Source of the DNA: Jackrogersella multiformis
Taxonomy: Eukaryota > Ascomycota > Sordariomycetes > Xylariales > Hypoxylaceae
NCBI GenBank assembly: GCA_902806575.1
Contig: CADCXD010000018.1
Location: 1,364,001 to 1,428,000, forward strand
Length of the DNA: 64,000 bases
Reading direction: 5' to 3'
A program made the translations under genes and the position numbers. Under the pieces are notes generated by a model. The model had not been told where the DNA came from, made no database searches, and worked only from the letters and a program-made list of their open reading frames with translations. Every line of letters starts with the position of its first letter. Within the stretch, counting starts at the first letter, position 1. Below, piece by piece: positions 24,168-35,309 of the stretch.

Positions 24168-25267
24168 TAGTAGTAGTAGAGTAGAGTATCATTCATCCGG
24201 GTAGGATGGCTCTTCTTACGATTGCTTTGCCTCTTTTGGTATCCGGAATTGACAGAAATATCTACAGAGGTAATAGAGTATATAGTATCTGCCTCTAGTA
24301 TCTGCCTAGGTACCTAAGGTATGCTGAACTTGGAATTGATGGTATTCGCTTCTGACATGAAGATCCTCTTCTTAGTGCAGTTACCCACCTAGGCACGTAC
24401 CAAGGTAATCCCTAGTCCAATGATACCATATGTAGGTACTAGGTAATGATCTATAATACTTAGTACTATCGGAGGTTGCTAGATAATCTACAAAGCCTCC
24501 ATTGAGTAAAACCGTCAAAAAACTAGCCTTCACTAATGCATGTTTGGACTCTGATATTCTCGGTTAGCTGCGTTTTCGAACAGGTAGACCCTTGTTGTAT
24601 CTGCTTAGTTCCAAACGGGGCGGTGTGAACCTTGGAAGAGGTTGGATAAGATGAAAGCTGTGTTGTTTCGTACCATTGATTGTTTGCTGCGTGGGTACAA
24701 GATATGTGCGTACCTATCGACACGAAGCTCACACTGCTCTATGGAGTATCACCCACCATAGTACTTAAGTCATTGGTAGCATATACTTACCAGCTACCCC
24801 TCTATCGCTCGCAAGGGAGAAATTACACAAGCCGAAGAACTATCACGTACCCAGGTAGCTACCAGTTCCCCCCGTTGAGCAGTCAGTTCTTTCCCCCACG
24901 ACGTCGAATCATTGGATAACCCCTGAAACCTGCCCCTCATTCCGGGTTCTTAATTGATTATGGGATTTGCATAGGCTAGGTACCTATCTACCTTCCTGCC
25001 ATTGAAGCCAATTTGAAGGTAGGAGGTAGGTACGTGGGAATTGGATATTCAATTCGCTTCTCCACACAAAAATCTACCACTACCACTACCACTACCACTA
25101 CCTTATTACTTACAACTCGTCGTGAACCCACACCTCCTTTTTCAACACTCTTTCAACACCACCAGCGCTGTGCGCCATAGTCCCGACTTGTTCCCTCTCC
25201 TCTAGATCGGTCTCCAATTCCAGTCGCAGAACTACCATATTCCAGTTTTGAGAACTACAATATCATC
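24168..25267. other. Intergenic, upstream of alpha-tubulin
   Basis: This 1.1-kb stretch has several CCTAGGTA or GGTACCT motifs (near 24300, 24385, 24430 and 24975-25035), a (CTACCA)n microsatellite at 25074-25102 and a pyrimidine-rich leader before the tubulin start, as is usual for strongly expressed fungal genes. Confidence 0.5.
25074..25102. repeat. (CTACCA)n microsatellite
   Basis: Nearly five perfect copies of CTACCA, about 170 nt upstream of the alpha-tubulin start codon. Confidence 0.8.
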
Positions 25268-27028
25268 ATGAAGGGCGAGGTATGTTATTCAGAATTCCCG
25301 ACTTGATTTTCCTATCATCACCGCCTCGCGAAACCTCTACTCTCATGTTTACGTCCCAAAATTTATACCCGTGTTGTTGAGAAAAATTGTCTCCCAAACC
25401 CCCTCCAAAAAGAGATTTTTGACTCAACTATTTACTCACGAGTTGCCTCTCTCAGATCCTCCACCTTCACTTGGGCCAGGCTGGTACCCAGCTCGGCAAC
25501 AGCGCTTGGGAGCTGTAAGTGTTACTACACCGCTCTACCGGTCGAGCATAATATACAAAGAGTCCCATGACTTATAACAACTCCTAGATATCTCCTCGAG
25601 CACGGTCTCGGAGTCGATGGTCGCCCTGACCCTAACGCGAAGGATGTCCTTGACGGTGGTTCCTACGAGACCTTCTTCACTGAAACCAGCAATGGCAAAT
25701 ATGTGCCCCGTTCCATCTTCGTCGACTTGGACCCTTCGCCCATTGACGAGATTCGCACCGGTGGTTACCGTCAGCTGTTCCACCCGGAGCTTTTGATCAG
25801 TGGAAAGGAAGATGCCGCCAACAACTACGCCCGTGGTCACTACACTATCGGCAAGGAGATGGTCGACAACTGCCTTGACAGAATCCGACGTGTTGCAGGT
25901 AAGAGTTGTTGCCCTAGTTATTGTTTTTGACTAGCTAGCTTAAGAATTTCATATTGGATTATGAACTAACAACTTCGGTAGACAACTGCAACTCCCTTCA
26001 AGGTTTCTTGATCTTCCACTCGTTCGGTGGTGGTACCGGTTCCGGTTTTGGTGCTCTCCTCCTCGAGCGTCTTTCCACCGAGTACGGCAAGAAGTGCAAG
26101 CTTGAGTTCGCCGTCTACCCGGCCCCTCGTGTGTCCACCGCAGTTGTTGAGCCTTACAACGCTGTCCTGTCTACTCACAGCACCATCGAGAACTCGGACT
26201 GCACATTTTTGGTCGACAATGAGGCTGTCTATGACATCTGCCGGCGTAACCTTGACATCCCTCGTCCGGGCTACGAGCACCTCAACCGTCTGATTGCTCA
26301 GGTTGTCAGCTCTATCACTTCGTCTCTCCGATTCGACGGTGCTCTCAACGTCGATCTGAACGAGTTCCAGACCAACTTGGTCCCGTACCCACGTATCCAT
26401 TACCCTCTCATCAGCTATGCACCCGTCATCTCGGCCGCCAAGAGTGCCCACGAGAGCTTCAAGGTCCACGACCTAACCTTCCAATGTAAGTTCTAATAAC
26501 TCTCTAATGAGAAGCTTCCATTTGACTAACTTCCTTTTCCTTGCAGGTTTTGAGCCCAACAACCAGATGGTTGTCTGCGATCCTCGAAATGGCAAGTACA
26601 TGGCCGTCGCCCTCCTGTACCGAGGAGATGTTGTACCTCGTGACTGCAACTCTGCGATCGCAGCCCTCAAGGCTAAGTCGTCCTTCAACCTGGTTGAATG
26701 GTGCCCCACTGGTTTCAAGCTAGGCATTAACTACCAAAAGCCTATGGCTGTTCCTACCACCTCCCCGACCGACGGTGGCCTTGCGTCTGTTGACCGCTCC
26801 GTGTCTATGTTGTCCAACACGACCGCCATCGCAGAAGCTTGGTCTCGTCTGGACTACAAGTTCGACCTCATGTACAGCAAGCGCGCCTTCGTGCACTGGT
26901 ACGTGGGTGAGGGTATGGAGGAAGGCGAGTTCTCCGAGGCTCGTGAAGATCTCGCGGCATTGGAGAAGGACTACGAGGAGGTCGCGGCTGACAGCTTCGA
27001 GCCGGACGAGACTGAGACCGAGTACTAG
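25268..27028 (+). CDS. Alpha-tubulin
   Basis: Five exons, 25268..25279, 25456..25514, 25588..25898, 25982..26485 and 26547..27028, give 455 residues. The protein polymerises with beta-tubulin into microtubules. The GTP-binding signature GGGTGSG is at about residues 143-149 and the nucleotide-proximal LGQAGTQLGN at about 10-19. The helix GMEEGEFSEAREDLAALEKD near the C terminus is diagnostic for alpha rather than beta tubulin and includes the catalytic glutamate. The tail is acidic and ends in tyrosine (ETETEY), the site of the detyrosination cycle. The first exon is only 12 nt (MKGE). The N terminus (MKGEILHLHLGQAG) departs from the very conserved MREVISIHIGQAG type, so this may be the second, more divergent alpha isotype many filamentous fungi carry; that part is inference. 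Confidence 0.95.
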
Positions 27029-27957
27029 GCTTTCTGTGTTGAGCGTATAATACCCCCAGCTTTTCCCTCCGTCGGCTCTTATTCTTGTTGTACAAACCCC
27101 CGCGTCCCCTAGTCCTATTCGACGTTCTAGTTGCCAGATGGTTTCTGTTTGTTGTTGGAGTCGCGAATAGAGGAGAGGAAAACGTGTGGATAATCCAGCT
27201 GTTCTTGGAAGAGGAGAGGCTTTGCAAGGCCAATGGTGATGTCTCGGCCCAGAAATCGTCAACGACCCGCGTTGGGATCCAATGGGCGGCGGATGGACAG
27301 AGTACCCTGTTTCCCCCTTATACTTCTTCCCGAGTTACCTAGTGCTCCGTACATTTGCAATAGCTGCACAAATTCCGCGATGTCAAGCATGTTGATGAAT
27401 GAGACCTATGATTCCCCAGATTTGATATGTACATGTACACGCATCCACGCACAACGTAGATTATGAGACGTTTATCGTAGAATGAGAAGGCAAAACTAAG
27501 GTCCAAACATTTCAACAGTCATCAAAAAGTTGTCAAGATTAAATTCTTCGTTTTAACACCCATGCCATTCAGTCCTGGAGCATCTGATACCTAGTCTATC
27601 TCGTACCACCTAGCAGCCCAGATCCTCCCTCGGCCGAGCAGGACGATTTACCCATGCCGTCGACGCACCACTTACTCCTCTTCCGATTACTAGAATAACG
27701 GCTATTCTACCAGGTAAAGAAACCAACACGGCTCGTCTGCGAGCATAGGTATCATAAAACGGAAGGAAATACAAGGACTGCACGCATGCATGTGGAAAGG
27801 GTATTTTCGCGTAAGTATTACGTACAGGTCATCCCGTACTACTAGTCGTTAAAATCGGACAGGGGTGTATGTATATATGTATGCGCGTTGTGCGTATGTC
27901 TGGTGTGTGTGTGTGTTATAAGCAAGCGAGGCAAGCAAGCCCGCCCACCTGCCCAGC
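27029..27957. other. Convergent gap alpha-tubulin / F-box gene
   Basis: Facing 3' UTRs of about 930 nt. It includes a short GT run near 27905-27915. Open frames here are shadows or chance. Confidence 0.5.
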
Positions 27958-29801
27958 CTACGCGTTCTCGTGACCCTCCGTGCCGTCGCCGGCGTCGAGG
28001 ACCTCGCCGTCGCTGAGGCGGTTGAGCAGGGTCATGCCGTTGTAGGCGTTGTCGGCGAAGTTATGCAGGGCGTTGAGGGTGAACTGGTTGCAGTTGGGGA
28101 ACTGGCCGTCGACGGAGCGCTGCCAGGCGGAGGTGGGGTTGCGCTGCGTGGACAGGTAGTACGACGCGTTCCACTCGTCGACGCGCAGGCCGGCGGCGGG
28201 GCGCGCGCGGTCCGCCAGCGCCCACGGCTCCTGCCACGGCTCCTCCGGGAGGTAGCACACGGGGGCGCCGTCGTCGGGGCGCGGCGGCTGCGCGAGGCCC
28301 GTGACCACCTCGACGAAGCGCTGCTCCAGGCTGCGGGAGAGCCCGCTGGGGTCGGCGAGGTCGTACGAGGCGTTGTTCTCGAAGGACGGCTCGCCCGTGA
28401 TGTACTGGTCGTAGCCGAGGTTGGCGACGCGGCAGACGCGCAGCTGGGCCCTGATCTGGCGCAGGTAGGTGGCGACCCAGCGGTGGTTGGGCGGGGGCCG
28501 GACGTTGGGCAGACCGATCCAAAGCGTGTTGTCGGCGTCCTGGGGGGACTCGGCGCTGTACACGGTCTTGAGGTAGACGCCGTCGAGGTAGAGCTCCCGG
28601 AGGGAGTTGCCGAAGCACTTGAACATGGACAGCAGCCCGCAGCCCATGACCTCGACCTGGCGCAGCTCCAGGAAGGCTAGGTTCGGCAGCACGGACTTGG
28701 GCGGCTTGCGGATGGTGGGGATGCACCGGAACTGCCAGTTCTCGAGGGTCGAGTCGCGCTGCGACGATGTCTTGATGTCCCACTAGAAGAACGACAGTCA
28801 GTAATTGTTTCTTTGGATAAAGGGTTCAGGAGTGCCAGGCATATATTAGGAGCAACAACTCCTCAGTCAGCCCAATTAGGAACGGTTAACTCCCAAGATA
28901 GACCAAGAAGGGGAAACTAGAACTCTCGATGTTACATACATAGTGCTTCTCGTCGGCGTCTAGGTCGACGAGGCACAGGCTCTCGAGCTTTTCGGCCTTC
29001 CCGATCATCTCCCACAGGCGGTTGCGGAAGTTGATGGTGTGGGCCTGGCCCTCCTCGTTGCGCCGCACCGACATGAACAGGTACCGCAAGTCGCTAAAGG
29101 TGCCGATGATGTTCTTCACGTCCTGGGGGTTGCGCCAGAGGCTCACGACCGACATGTCGGATAAGTTCTCCAGCACCAGCGTCTTCAGGGTCTCGGATCC
29201 CTCGGGGCGCTGGGCCAGGGCCTCGAAGCTGTTCCCCAGTATCATGGTGGCGGCGCGGTATTGGCCAGGAAATACAAGCTGGAAGGGTAGGTTCACCTTC
29301 ACCGCGACGACGTTCGTGGCATATTCGAGCATATGGCCGAGCTGGTACCGGTAGTCGATCTCGGTGAAGGACGACTCGTTCAAGCAATATCTATTTCGTA
29401 AATTCGCTACAAACGTTTCCATGGTGGGGACCTGGGCGAACATATCGCCTAAGAATCTAACTTCCCCTGCGATATCATATATCTTAGCTAATGAAACTAC
29501 ACAGTCGAATACTCGTAATATCTATACCTTCGTCTCTCACCACCATCATGTCGAGATACAGAGCCCGGCAGAGAGGGCCTATCCGGCGCAGCGCATCTTC
29601 GTTAGGCGGTCTCAGCCTCCTCTCAGTCTTATCTAGGCGCGTGAACTCCAATTGGAGGGTCCTGAGAGCAAAGGGCTTCAGAACCTCGTCGAATAGCTTG
29701 CAAGTGGTGCGTATCCTAAGAAGATTGTTCTTGTTGCCATAGAGGGCTACGACGGTAAACTCGAGTATGTGGAGGATGATTTCTGGCGGGAGCTTATCCA
29801 T
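27958..29801 (-). CDS. F-box domain protein
   Basis: Three exons, complement(27958..28782, 28940..29466, 29528..29801), give 541 residues. The N terminus reads MDKLPPEIILHILEFTVV, a standard F-box opening that binds Skp1 in SCF ubiquitin ligases. The rest resembles fungal F-box proteins of unknown target. It has an LRR-like series of hydrophobic strands (TLVLENLSDMSVVSLW, LRYLFMSVRRN, LPNLAFLELRQVEVMGC, LRELYLDGVYLKTV) and no WD40 or Kelch repeats. Introns are 61 and 157 nt, with phase conserved. The third exon is very GC-rich, unlike the first, and encodes a Q, N and P-rich C-terminal part. The substrate cannot be read from sequence. Confidence 0.78.
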
Positions 29802-31410
29802 TGGTAATAGATGGCTGGGTTTGCCGGTCGTATTCGAAGGGTTTAAAAGGGTGTCTTCGTCTCCAGGGCTCTAGGCGTTTCGACTTATAGAATCGTGTAT
29901 ATCAGAGAAATAGTAGACGAGGTTTGAAGTTTGATAAATTAATCTTCATTTACCTAGGTACTGTGTAACGACTTCTGTTATGTACCTAGGTAAGTTGGGG
30001 GATGGTAGTTGCCTTGCCCGTAGGTAGCTCGGCTCAACCACAGAAGGGCCATCCCTGTATTAAATACCCTGTATTACCTACCTAGGTATTGAGGAAACAT
30101 CCATACCCCTGAATAAGTACCTAGGTACAGCCATATCTTATCCATCTCAATGGATCCATTCCATCATTTCATCCATCTTCAAACTTGAACACACTCAAAC
30201 CTCTAGTTATACAATTCACTAGCTAGTGCTGGCAATGGAAACCACAACTCTGGATCGAAAGCAGAGCCATTTCTAAATCCCTAATCTTCTCACCGGGACG
30301 TCAGATCCACTTTCAGTCTTATACGCCTATAAAGAGTATGAGAGTGCACGAGAAACCTTCAGGGCTCTTCCTCGATCAAGGGCTACACAGTTCTGCAGAC
30401 TTCATATTTATTATCAATAGCGAGAGCGATATCACTGACATAAACCCCGAAGATGATAATTTCCATATCATTCAGACCTAACGTTTGCTTTGGTCTCGGA
30501 GCATTTGGGGAGGCGCTCACAGAAGGCATGGAGTTGCAACGTCCTATCCTCCGGCCAATGCGTCCGGGTCCGACATATTCGGAACCACGGTGTGAATAGC
30601 CTGGTAAAATATGGGGTTTACCAGGCTATCCACACCAAGGCTCACGCAACCAAGATCATCAACTACTTCTATTAACTATACAGACCCTAATAAGTTTACC
30701 TACTCGCCGTTTGCAAAGGAATCCCTATATTCCAACATTCTAGATAACGTCGAACGAGGTTAAAGTATCAGACGAGCTGTACAAAATATAAAGATCCGAA
30801 GATCCAAGCTCTAGCTATTCGGGCCATCAGCTCGAACTTGTCTAAAGGTAATGCAGAGATGACGTTGATGCTGTTTTATCGCTCCCACTCTTAGATAACC
30901 ATCCCACGATAGGACTGCAGCACGCTTAATAAGGCGAAATAATAGACCAAGGAATAGGCTCCATTTATTGGCAATCGATCCGTACCTTCACCCTGGCCAT
31001 ACACACCCTCACAGACGTCTTAGTGATTTCTCTTCCGGAGACTTATCACACTCTCGACCATTGGATTTCCGGTGCCTCTGGTTATTAATGTTATAAAAAT
31101 AAACATTATGTGGTAATATTTGGTAATAGCCTAGCAAATATGGGAAACATGTTCAAAATCTAGTAGGTATTCATCGGTAAGTAAAAAGGGGGTATATCTT
31201 ACTCCTTGACAGGTCGGTAGGTATATAGCTCGCTCCCGAGAAATCCACTACTCCGAGCTAGTACCGACTATACATATCATCATATACCATTATCGAGACC
31301 ATTCAGAGATAATAAATACCTACTTCCAACTCCTTAGACAAGGCCGCCGAAGCAATTTACGCTACTTAAACCATCTAACAAGACGAAAACCGTCACCCCA
31401 TATTATCATA
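29802..31410. other. AT-rich intergenic region with a long hairpin
   Basis: A 1.6-kb stretch with no convincing gene. CCTAGGTA motifs occur near 29952, 29985, 30080 and 30117. A direct repeat CCCTGTATTA lies near 30052-30077. A 20-bp-arm inverted repeat lies at 30589-30636. It marks the change from the dense block to the AT-rich accessory stretch. Confidence 0.5.
30589..30636. repeat. Inverted repeat, 20-bp arms, 8-nt loop
   Basis: The left arm (30589-30608) reads GGTGTGAATAGCCTGGTAAA. The right arm (30617-30636) is its reverse complement with a single mismatch at the seventh position. The loop is ATATGGGG. Transcribed from either strand it would fold into a strong hairpin. Confidence 0.85.
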
Positions 31411-32401
31411 ATGTCCTTAAGCAAAGAAGATGCCGAGGCCCGTCTCAAGGCCCGGAAGCCAATCCCGAAGCCGAAACCGGCGTATCTGCCCACAACCGGA
31501 TCGCCGCTGACGGTCGATAAGGACTTATACGCATCCATCGCGACGGCGCCGCGAGCCCTCCTCGAAGAATTCGTGCTCCCGATCCGGTCCGGAAGGGCGT
31601 GGAAGGCGCCTGCTGGGTCGATTGTGCGCATCAGCACGCCGGAGGGCCCGCAAGTTGGTGACCTAAACATCTGGAACGCGCACAATCCGCGCGAGAGGTT
31701 TTGGGCCTCGCGCACGAAGCAGCTCCACGCGTCCCACGTGTCCACCTACGATAAGTTGTGGTCGTGTCTGCCCTACATGCGGCCCCTCGTTACTATCATC
31801 GGCGATAGCTTGTCGTGGTACGGCGTCGACGAGACCGGCGGCCGCGTGCACGACTTGCTCGGGACCAGGTGCGATGGCTACATCTCAAGCGTGCTCTCGG
31901 GCAAAGGGTACGACTTCCACTGCCACTCTAACCTCACGCGGGCTGTGCTCCCCTTCGGGTTGAACGAGAGCGACGTGCACGATGTCATTAATATATTCCA
32001 AGTCACGGGGCTCGACGAGCAGGGGCGTTACTTCATGAACCCGTGTCCCGCGCAGAAGGGAGATTATATAGAGTTCTTAGCCGAGCAGGATGTGCTGATG
32101 GCTTTGAGTATGTACCATTCTCGTTCCATTTTTTCAATACTGGCTGGGTTCTTAGTGCTATCGCATTTACTAATACTGCGAAGGTACATGCCCGGGCGGC
32201 GATCTGTCGCTATGGGGGTTCGGAGCCGACAGCGAAAAGGAGATGATCAAATGTTGCCGGCCACTGAAAGTCGAAGTCTTCGGGCTCGAGGACGGAAACC
32301 TGCTACAAGGGAGTGGGTGGAAACCAGCCGAGCCCGCTCCATACAAAGGATTGCACGGCATGCTTGTGCCTGAAGGGGAACACGAGTCGACCAAGTCATA
32401 A
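31411..32401 (+). CDS. DUF1989 (urea carboxylase-associated) protein
   Basis: Two exons, 31411..32107 and 32184..32401, give 304 residues; the 76-nt intron has a GTATGT donor and AAG acceptor. The protein belongs to the DUF1989 family. Supporting blocks are GDLNIWNAHNPRERFWASRT, the helix SHVSTYDKLWSCLPYMRPLV, LGTRCDGYISSV, HCHSNLTRAVLPFG and VHDVINIFQVTGLDEQGRYF. The C terminus carries CPGGDLSLWGFG and VEVFGLEDGN. Bacterial DUF1989 pairs next to urea carboxylase act in guanidine and urea-type nitrogen breakdown (carboxyguanidine deiminase). Fungal solo members are uncharacterised, so the substrate here is inference. No urea amidolyase or transporter gene lies nearby. No signal peptide is visible, so a cytosolic enzyme is likely. 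It is convergent with the subtilase gene, 158 nt away. Confidence 0.85.
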
Positions 32402-32559
32402 AATTATGCTAACTTCCCAACTACCTACTAAATGCGAAATATGTATACTGCATATCCTAACCTTGAGTACATGCTAACCTTAAAAAATTACGTCTTCGTG
32501 ACGTCCATCGTATCATATCATAAACTCGTATGCTAAGTCTACCTAGAACATACAGCTCT

Positions 32560-33853
32560 TCACATCTGCCCGTTATACGCGAGGAGGTTGTTGGTCGACT
32601 GGGAGTCGGCCACCACGTCAGCAGTGGCGAGCTCCTGGATACGGCTGCACAATGCGACGGGGTCGCGGTCTCCTTCGAGCCCCAGCAGGTAAGCGGCGAG
32701 GCCGGTGATGTGCGGCGTGGCCATGGAAGTGCCCGAAATAATCGCCGTGCTGGCGTTGTTCCAGGTGCTGATGATGTCGACGCCCGGCGCGAATACGTCG
32801 ACTAAATCCCCGTAGTTGGAGAACGAAGCTCGCTCGTCGTCCGACTGCGTCGCGCCGACCGTGCAGACGGTGGGCTCGGAGGCGGGCGAGTACAGAGACG
32901 CGTCTAGGTCCCCGTTCCCGGCTGCCACGGCGAGGAATAGCCCTGCCTCGACGGCAGCTGCCGCGGCCGTGTTGACCGAAGAGGCTAGTAGACGAAGGGC
33001 TCCTAGAGAGATATTGCCGACTGCCTTTCCAATTCCTGTGGTTGTATTGTTAGCCGCGGCAAGTCTAGTCGCAAGTGCCCAATAGCGCGAAAAGGTAAAA
33101 CTCACTCCCTTTCGATGTAGCGTCGTCAACCGCCCACTGGATACCGGCGATGACCTGGCTGATCGCGCCGGATCCGTCCGCGCCAAGGACCTTCACCGCG
33201 ACTAGGTTTGTCTTCTTAGCCACGCCGTACGTAACGGAGCCGGTCGTGCCGGCAACGTGCGTCCCGTGGCCGTTCTCGTCGGTATCGTTAGTGTTGCCGT
33301 CGACGAAGTTCGCGCCGAACGAGGCACGCCCTTCGAATTCGAGGTGGTCTACGAAGATCCCCGTGTCGATGATGTACGCGTAGGTGCCCTCGCCGGCAGA
33401 TTCGTCGTACTTATACTCCGAGCCGCCCGGCGTGCGACTGGAGAGCCTAGCAAGTCCCCAGGGCGCAGAGCTCTGAGACGTCAAGGAGGCGATGCTGATT
33501 TTGAAATCCGGCTCGATGTACGCGACCTAAGGATCCGTTAGACATATATTCCCCCGCCGTGACGATTCCGAGTTGAGATAAAGATGTTTCTAACCCACCT
33601 CGGCTAAGCTTGCGATCGAGTTGATCACGTCGTCGGAGGCCGAGAGAGAGTACCCTTGGAAACTGCCTATCTTGTAGGTATGCTTAGGCTCGGCACCTCC
33701 CAGAATATCGGTGAAAGTGCTGAAGAGGCCTTCGGTGGCGCTCTCCTTGAGGACTGCGATCCATTTACCCGGAATTGCCTCGCCTCGCGCCTCCAGAATA
33801 GGGGCCGCGAGGACAGCAAGAGGAGCTGCCAGGAGAGTGCCGAGGAACTTCAT
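32560..33853 (-). CDS. Secreted subtilisin-like serine protease (S8A, proteinase K type)
   Basis: Three exons, complement(32560..33035, 33106..33526, 33599..33853), give 383 residues; introns are 70 and 72 nt. The start gives a signal peptide (MKFLGTLLAAPLAVLAAP), followed by an I9-type propeptide with GKWIAVLK and an end near VAYIEPDF. The mature domain holds the full triad: Asp139 in YAYIIDTGIF, His172 in NGHGTHVAGT and Ser329 in SGTSMATPH, with the oxyanion Asn266 in AAGNGD. The family is extracellular alkaline protease for protein breakdown. It ends soon after the catalytic domain, as in oryzin-type enzymes. One feature differs from most relatives: the usual SLGG after the second domain strand reads SLGALR. 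The gene sits convergent with DUF1989 in the AT-rich accessory stretch. Confidence 0.9.
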
Positions 33854-35309
33854 TATATCGATTAGGAAATATAGTATAGGAGGCAATTTCGTCTCAACTC
33901 GATACTGCCCGCGAAAAGTAAACCGAAAAGAGCAGCCAAGTTTCGAGCCAAGTACCAAGATCAAGCTGCCAGCCATAATACCCGGAGAGCAACAAGCAGC
34001 AGAGGTGGGCGCATGGTTCAACTTTAAAGCCTTTAGCTTTTCCTCTGCCCTTCTTTTTCTTCTTCTTCGAGTAATGCGTGCTGCTGCTCCTTTCGATAAG
34101 GAGAGGCGCGCGCAGGACATTGAGCTCCTCGCAGCACGCAAGACTAAGAGGCCCGATAATGCAGGCCCCGGCATGGCGTTGTAACGTGCACCGTCACGAT
34201 GCATCTCTCCCCGGCCATCCCAGCCCGCCGTAGCACCGCGTCAACCGCCTAGGGAGCTTAGCTCTCCTTTCGGGAAAAAGAGGTGAATCATAAGCCGGAT
34301 AGAGTCGTATCGAGAGGGTTCCGCCAAGGCCCTACCAGGTTCCCCTCAAACTTCGAGTGCCGGGAACCTTAACGATGATCTTAATGGATATATACTTCGA
34401 TTTGGCATGACTAGCGACGGTCCCGCGGTAGTAGCCGTGTTTTCCCCTCGCGGTTGTGGCGGTCGTCCGGCGTTGCTGATTGTTAATCTCCTGAACACTA
34501 TAGCCAGAGTCGCTTATCAATGATTTTCGTCTCGATGCCGTCCCGGTTATCCAGCTGACTGCCTTGAGATGGTGTTCTGCGTCTGTATTAGACAATAGTT
34601 AGAGAATATAAGCATATACCATTTGATGAAGACTATCAAAGCTTCAGGTGAGAGGCCGAGTACTTCGATTAGTGGATTATCACGTTCACCCGATAATCTT
34701 AGATGCGATCTGCTGTAATACATACTTTGAAAGGATCACAACCCTTATTGCTATAGGTGTTGTCCAAAGCACGAGATCAGGGGCCCACTCTAGCAATATT
34801 TGTTGGCTCATATCTGGCCAACAATACATGAGTTAATATATAAGATATGCATGAATATACCGAGGATCAGGGAATGAGGTGGATAATTTTATACGAGAAC
34901 TTTAAGTAACAGCTGAACAATACTCTAAACAAAATGTTAATAATCTAGTTGAATGACGGGCTCGGATATTTGAGTTTCGAGCCTCAGGGGTGGTTAAATG
35001 AAAGCTCGATATGAATGAAAGTGTGGGCTTCATTAACTTCACTAACTTCACCGGATATTTTACCACAATCTCTATTCTGTAATTGAAAACACGAGGATAT
35101 GTTACTTATTCTGAAGATCTCTACCAAATCATGTCTCTTACATGAAGAACACATAAGGTAAGGGCTCCATATCCATTGACCCGATAACGGATCATCTCTC
35201 TATTTCTAATATTGCTGCTAAACTCTCACGAAGATCTCGCAATTTCGCAATTCGGGTTGAGATTTCCTCAATCGGCCAAAAACCGAGCATATGACGGTAT
35301 ATTCGACAG
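33854..35309. other. AT-rich intergenic region
   Basis: The first 350 nt are the protease promoter side and are GC-richer; from about 34300 the DNA is AT-rich with no supported gene. Short repeats such as CTTCACTAACTTCAC (near 35038) occur. Open frames at 34332-34595 and 34648-34836 lack splice structure or family. Confidence 0.5.

Noticed and set aside
27970..28783. Long frames on both strands opposite or offset from the F-box third exon.
   Set aside because: Caused by high GC; composition (A, R, P, G, V) is typical of shadow frames and the F-box exon joins in phase to its upstream exons.
32043..32246. Frame reading through the DUF1989 intron.
   Set aside because: Splicing at 32107/32184 restores the conserved CPGGDLSLWGFG segment, so read-through is not the main form.
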